Shown: positions 6,818-10,311 of the stretch, in pieces | Position numbering within the stretch: the stretch's first letter is position 1 | How the letters are laid out: each line of letters starts with the position of its first letter | NCBI GenBank assembly: GCA_964385045.1 | Contig: CAYLNM010000153.1 | Location: 1-10,311 of the forward strand | DNA length: 10,311 bases | Reading direction: 5' to 3' | DNA from: CAYLNM01 sp964385045 | Lineage (GTDB): Bacteria > Planctomycetota > Phycisphaerae > Phycisphaerales > SM1A02 | Position numbers and translations under genes: made by a program | Notes under the pieces: model-generated | Seen by the model: the letters and a program-made list of their open reading frames with translations, nothing else | Told to the model about the DNA's origin: nothing | Databases searched by the model: none

Positions 6818-8398
6818 TCATCCGACGGGTCCGTCGCCCCGGTCGGGCGGCCCATCCTGACCGCCGCCGCTTCCGCCGCTCCCGCGGCCGCCCCGGCCCC
6901 GGCGTCGACGCCGACGTCGACGGCGGGGGCCGTCGCCGCCGTCGTCGTCGGCCGCCCCCTCGGACCGCGGCCCGCGCTCGCCGCCCGCGTCGTCCGATCC
7001 GTCGCTCGCCCGCGGCGAGGATCCATCGCCGGCCTCCCCGCCTCCGCCGCGCGCGGAGCCCGACTCGCCGCCGCCCCGCCCACGCCGGCGCCGGCGCCGG
7101 CGGCGCGAGCGCGACGGCACCGTGTCCTGCTCGCCGGCCGCGTCGCCGCCATCGTGTCCGAGCGGATCCCCCGGGGTCGGGATCGACGCCGGCACCCGGG
7201 CCTCGGCTTCCGCGTCCCCGGCTCCGTCCTCACTGCTTCCGGTGGACCCGCCGGACTCGCCGGACTCGCCGGACTCGCCGCGGCTTCGGGACCGCCGCCG
7301 CCGCCGCTTCGCCCGCCGCTCCGGCGGTGCCTCGCCGGCGGCCGCCCGGTCGGCCACGTCCCCGGCCCCCGCGCCGCGGAGCGGATCGACGCGGGCCTCG
7401 GCCTCGCGCTGCGCCGCCTCGTCGCCGGGCCGCGGACACGTCTCGGGATCGAGCAGCTCCTCGACCGGCACCGCGATCTCGCGTCCGTCGTGCTCGAGCT
7501 TCACGAGGACCAGCTGCACGAGCGTCTTGCCGTCGACCACGATGCCCGGGCCCTCGGTGGTGCCCACCCGGCTGCGGCGGTGCGGCAGCCGCTTCTTCAG
7601 CTCGCGGTACGTCTGGTCCTCGTACCGCAGGCAGCACATCAGGCGGCCGCAGCGACCGGAGATCTTGAGCGGGTCGAGCGTGGCCTTCTGCATCTTGGCC
7701 GCGCCCATCGAGACCGGCTTCAGCACCTTGAGGAAGTTCTTGCAGCAGCAGTACTGCCCGCACCGCTCGTAGTCGGCGACCAGCCGCGCCTCGTCGCGGG
7801 CCCCGACCTGGTGCATCACGACCCGCGCCTGCAGGTCGCCGGCGAGCAGCCGGACGAGCTCGCGGAAGTCGACCCGCTCGGGGGCGGTGTAGTGCACGGT
7901 GACGGTCTCGCCGCCGAGGATCGGCTCGATCTCGACCAGCCGCATCTCGAGCCCGAGCTCGTCGATGCGGCCGCGGACCCGGGGCTTCAGGGCGGCGCCG
8001 CGTTCGGCCAGCCGGTCGTGGGCCTGCAGGTCCTCGACCGTCGCCACCCGCAGGACCTGCCCCTCCTCGTGGAAGGGGTAGTCCGAGCCGCCGCTCTGCT
8101 CGATGTACTCGAGGAGCTCCTTGCGGGTGACCGACTTGGCGCAGCCGGCGTTCTCGCACGTGGTGGTGAGCATCTCGCCCACCTCGGTGCCGCGGTGGGT
8201 CCGGACGACGAGCTTCGAGCCGCAGCCGGGCTTGGCGTCGCCGTCGTAGGGGTACTCGCCGACCATCTTCATCGAGCCGAAGCGCACCACGATCGTCTTC
8301 GGCGGCTCGAGCCGGGCGTACAGCTCCTCGTCCGTCATCGCCGAGCGGCGCGAGGGATCCGCATCGGCCTCGAACACGGGCAGGGGGAAGATGGACAT
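6818..8398 (-). CDS. ricT: PSP1-domain RicT-like protein with Arg/Gly-rich tail
   Basis: Relative of Bacillus RicT (YaaT), a subunit of an iron-sulfur complex that helps RNase Y process mRNA and affects development. Numbering is from ATG 8398 (526 aa; RicT is about 275). The PSP1 core includes the RFGSMKMVGEYPYDGD start (37-52), CGQYCCCKNF (213-222) and KISGRCGRLMCCLRYED (245-261). These hold the cysteine set (C213, C217-219, C250, C255, C256) typical of the family, fit for an Fe-S cluster. Extra cysteines sit at 59, 81 and 86. From about 320 on the protein is low-complexity, with Arg runs at 361-373, 429-441 and 491-506, RGRGG-like and Gly/Ser/Asp stretches, presumably disordered. Start is uncertain: ATG 8506 (562 aa) and ATG 8338 are in frame. 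I prefer 8398 because MSIFPLPVFE looks protein-like while the stretch before it looks non-coding. A mRNA role here is inference by family. Confidence 0.88.
   Translation of the reverse strand: MSIFPLPVFEADADPSRRSAMTDEELYARLEPPKTIVVRFGSMKMVGEYPYDGDAKPGCGSKLVVRTHRGTEVGEMLTTTCENAGCAKSVTRKELLEYIEQSGGSDYPFHEEGQVLRVATVEDLQAHDRLAERGAALKPRVRGRIDELGLEMRLVEIEPILGGETVTVHYTAPERVDFRELVRLLAGDLQARVVMHQVGARDEARLVADYERCGQYCCCKNFLKVLKPVSMGAAKMQKATLDPLKISGRCGRLMCCLRYEDQTYRELKKRLPHRRSRVGTTEGPGIVVDGKTLVQLVLVKLEHDGREIAVPVEELLDPETCPRPGDEAAQREAEARVDPLRGAGAGDVADRAAAGEAPPERRAKRRRRRSRSRGESGESGESGGSTGSSEDGAGDAEAEARVPASIPTPGDPLGHDGGDAAGEQDTVPSRSRRRRRRRRGRGGGESGSARGGGGEAGDGSSPRASDGSDDAGGERGPRSEGAADDDGGDGPRRRRRRRRRGRGGRGSGGSGGGQDGPPDRGDGPVG
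7251..7277. repeat. 9-bp tandem repeat in ricT tail
   Basis: Three exact copies of CCGGACTCG, with a degenerate copy just before them. On the ricT strand they give the Gly-Glu-Ser triplets that follow the first Arg run of the tail. The unit is a multiple of three, so slippage would change tail length without breaking the frame. Confidence 0.8.
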
Positions 8399-8469
8399 GC
8401 GGAGGACGGCCTCCCTCCCCGGGGACGCGGCACGGGCACGCGGACTGGCCGTCGTCGGCGGCGGGCCGG

Positions 8470-8504
8470 CGCACGGCGATCGTGCGTCGGCCGGCACGCC
8501 GGCC
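8470..8504. other. Two adjacent stem-loops between der and ricT
   Basis: CGCACG/CGTGCG with a 5-base loop (8470-8486) and GGCCGG/CCGGCC with a CACG loop (8489-8504), only two bases apart. They lie in the 153-bp spacer and, if ricT starts at 8398, in its leader. Either an attenuating or processing structure in a der-ricT transcript, or chance GC pairing. The second one ends on the alternative ATG at 8506, whose codon it would partly sequester. Confidence 0.3.
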
Positions 8505-8527
8505 ATCCCTCCCGTGCCCTCGTGCGC

Positions 8528-8555
8528 AGCATACCGCGCCGCCGTGCCGTCTCAG
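8528..8555 (-). promoter_or_regulatory. Possible internal promoter for ricT-lepB
   Basis: On the minus strand CTGAGA (8555-8550, four of six matches to TTGACA) and TATGCT (8533-8528, four of six) are 16 bases apart, overlapping the der stop codon. Transcription would start near 8521. It is clearly weaker than the hup promoter and may be chance. Confidence 0.3.
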
Positions 8556-10177
8556 TCGAGATCCGGGTCGACCGCCTCGTCGATCGCCTCGGGCGGGATC
8601 GTCCCGGCCCCGGCCCCCGCGGCGCCCGCGCCCCCGACCGCTCCGTCGACCACCACCGCCCCCTCGCCGCTCGCCGCGGCGTCCGCCCGGGCCCGCCGCC
8701 GGCCCTCGTGCTTGACCTCGTCGAGCGACTTGCGCCCGCGGGCCGAGAACTCGAGGCGGATCGGCACCTCGCTGTACGGGAGCTCCTCGCGGAGGCGGTT
8801 CATCAGGTACCGCTCGTAGCGCCCCTCGAACAGCTCGGGCCGGTTGACCTTGATCACGATGTGCGGCGGCCGCACGCCCACCTGGCTGGCGTAGTACAGC
8901 CGCGCCTGCTTGCCGAGCCGCGAGGACGGACCGCGCTTCTCGAGGATCGTCTCGATCACGCGGTTCACCGACGCCGTCGGCTCGCGGTGGCAGGCCTGCG
9001 CGTGCAGGTTGAAGCACAGGGCGAGCAGATCGTCGAGGCCCTCGCCGCTCGCGGCGCTCACGAAGACGATCGGGGCGTAGTCGAGTCCGCGCAGATGCTC
9101 GGTGAGGTACTCGAGGTAGTCCTCGGGCGAGATGCGGTCGCGATCGAGCAGGTCGATCTTGTTCACCGCGATCACGGTGGGCACGTAGCGATCCTGCAGC
9201 TCCTGCGAGAGCTTCTTGTCGACCTGCGAGACCTCGCGGGTGGCGTCGACCATCAGGATCGCGACGTCGCAGCGGCCGATCGCCTCGAGCATGCGGTGGT
9301 ACGCGTAGAACTCCACGTCCTCGGCGAAGCTCTTCTTCTTCCGCATCCCCGCCGTGTCGATCGCGACGATCGCCCGGCCGTCGCGCTCGAAGCGCACGTC
9401 GACCGCGTCGCGGGTCGTGCCCGCGATCTCGGAGACGATCATCCGCGGCTCGCCCGCGAGGGCGTTGACGAACGTGCTCTTGCCGACGTTGCGGCGGCCG
9501 ATGATCGCCACCCGGAGATCGGACTCGGCCTCGCCCGGGATCGGGGCGGGGGCCGGCCGCACCGGCGGGGCCCCGCGGTCGGCGTCCTCGGCCTGCCTGC
9601 GGAGCACCTCGGCCAGGACGCCGTGCAGACGGTCGATGAGCTCCCGCACGCCGCGGCCGCTCGTGGAGCTGACCAGGGACGGCTCGCCGAGCCCGAACGC
9701 GGCCGCCTCGAGCCCGTGCGGCACCCAGGCCTCGGAGTCGACCTTGGACGCGACCGGGACCACGACGCCGGGCAGCGACTCCTCGCGAAGCAGGCGGGCG
9801 ACCGTCTCGTCGAGGGCGGTGATGCCGGCCTGGGCGTCGACCAGGAACAGGACCACGTCGGCCTGCTCGCGGGCGGCCCGGATCTGCGACTCGATGTCGG
9901 GGGTGAGCCGGGCGAGGTCCTCGCCCACCTCGTTGTAGCGCCGGCCCTCGGCGGTGTAGACGCCGTAGCCGCCTGTGTCCACGAGCACCGCCTCGATGGG
10001 CGGCGTGCCGCGGGGCGACTCCACCGGGGGATCGATCTCGAGCACCAGGTCCACGCGGTCGCGGGTCACGCCCGGCAGGTCGTCGACGATCGACACCCGC
10101 CGGCGGGCGAGCCGGTTGAACAGGCTGGACTTGCCGACGTTGGGCCGGCCGACGATGGCGATCCGCGGGCGGGACAT
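8552..10177 (-). CDS. der: Ribosome-assembly GTPase Der (EngA), two G domains
   Basis: Essential tandem GTPase that acts in late maturation of the 50S subunit. It is 541 aa (usual 440-500). G domain 1: GRPNVGKS (10-17), GVTRD (36-40), DTGG (67-70) and an altered G4, SKVD (144-147), where NKxD is expected. G domain 2: GRRNVGKS (227-234), GTTRD (253-257), DTAGMRKKKSF (274-284), intact NKID (339-342) and SAASGEG (374-380). The C-terminal KH-like domain carries the usual YYASQ, PPHIVIKVN and RYERYLMNRLRE segments (428-464). Short additions lie in domain 1 around residues 51-60 and 71-92, and in the linker at about 195-218. The last ~45 residues are Ala/Gly-rich. The start is fixed by the protein beginning directly at the first beta-strand; no Shine-Dalgarno is visible. 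It is first of three co-directional genes. Confidence 0.96.
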   Translation of the reverse strand: MSRPRIAIVGRPNVGKSSLFNRLARRRVSIVDDLPGVTRDRVDLVLEIDPPVESPRGTPPIEAVLVDTGGYGVYTAEGRRYNEVGEDLARLTPDIESQIRAAREQADVVLFLVDAQAGITALDETVARLLREESLPGVVVPVASKVDSEAWVPHGLEAAAFGLGEPSLVSSTSGRGVRELIDRLHGVLAEVLRRQAEDADRGAPPVRPAPAPIPGEAESDLRVAIIGRRNVGKSTFVNALAGEPRMIVSEIAGTTRDAVDVRFERDGRAIVAIDTAGMRKKKSFAEDVEFYAYHRMLEAIGRCDVAILMVDATREVSQVDKKLSQELQDRYVPTVIAVNKIDLLDRDRISPEDYLEYLTEHLRGLDYAPIVFVSAASGEGLDDLLALCFNLHAQACHREPTASVNRVIETILEKRGPSSRLGKQARLYYASQVGVRPPHIVIKVNRPELFEGRYERYLMNRLREELPYSEVPIRLEFSARGRKSLDEVKHEGRRRARADAAASGEGAVVVDGAVGGAGAAGAGAGTIPPEAIDEAVDPDLD

Positions 10178-10311
10178 GAACGTGGATCGTAGGCCGGGGG
10201 CGGGCTCGACGAGCCGGGCCGCCGCGGTGCCGGCCGAGCCGGGGCGGGGCGGCGGCGGAGAGCCGACGCCGCCCGCGCGGGCGATGGCCTCGCGGCGAGG
10301 GACCGGGAGCC
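10178..10311. other. Unassigned GC-rich region upstream of der
   Basis: No recognisable gene. A TACGAT hexamer (minus strand, 10191-10186) 8 bases before the der start could be a -10 but has no -35. An ATG at 10284 on the plus strand opens a frame running off the edge after nine codons, too short to judge. The der promoter may lie here or further right. Confidence 0.3.

Noticed and set aside
7230..9017. Minus-strand 595-codon frame over der and ricT
   Set aside because: Shifted reading of both genes; Arg/Gly/Ala low-complexity.
5027..10192. 1721-codon open frame on the plus strand across lepB, ricT and der
   Set aside because: It lies opposite three genes with intact family motifs, and its repetitive His/Val/Arg/Ala product shows no domain. 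It is a codon-bias shadow.
1..10311. Mobile elements, CRISPR, tRNA, rRNA, riboswitch or defence system
   Set aside because: No transposase, spaced repeats, tRNA-like fold or toxin/nuclease motif seen; composition is even throughout and every long coding region is a housekeeping family.

Overview
The window is a very GC-rich bacterial chromosome segment carrying housekeeping genes. Base composition, the enlarged leucyl-tRNA synthetase, an oversized signal peptidase I with an internal beta-rich insert, and a PSP1/RicT protein with a long tail all suggest a planctomycete, most likely of the Phycisphaerae type. This lineage call is inference from family memory; no database search was possible. 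No mobile element, CRISPR array, rRNA, tRNA or sign of recent transfer was seen.

Layout. From 1 to 191 there is a GC-rich leader with one stem-loop and no recognised gene. leuS (192-3464, +) comes next. It converges on hup (3541-3813, -), an HU-type nucleoid protein with a clear -35/-10 promoter, a Shine-Dalgarno site and a perfect 15-bp palindrome just upstream. A 252-bp divergent spacer separates hup from a D-isomer-specific 2-hydroxyacid dehydrogenase (4066-5094, +). The 3' end of that gene overlaps the 3' end of lepB by 11 bp, tail to tail. On the minus strand three genes run in the same direction, in transcription order der (10177-8552), ricT-like PSP1 gene (8398-6818) and lepB (6748-5084), with spacers of 153 and 69 bp. 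The last 134 bp hold no recognised gene.

How the genes fit together. Der (50S ribosome assembly), RicT-like protein (in Bacillus a partner in RNase Y-dependent mRNA maturation) and LepB (signal-peptide removal at the membrane) could form one transcription unit for growth-linked RNA, ribosome and secretion functions. LeuRS supplies Leu-tRNA and HU compacts DNA. The dehydrogenase is a single-gene metabolic unit whose substrate cannot be fixed from sequence.

I do not see a new multi-gene system. The points worth a second look are inside the proteins: two large insertions and a lost zinc site in LeuRS, a roughly 300-residue insert in LepB, an Arg/Gly-rich tail on RicT, and a changed G4 motif in the first GTPase domain of Der. 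The hup control region is also of interest.
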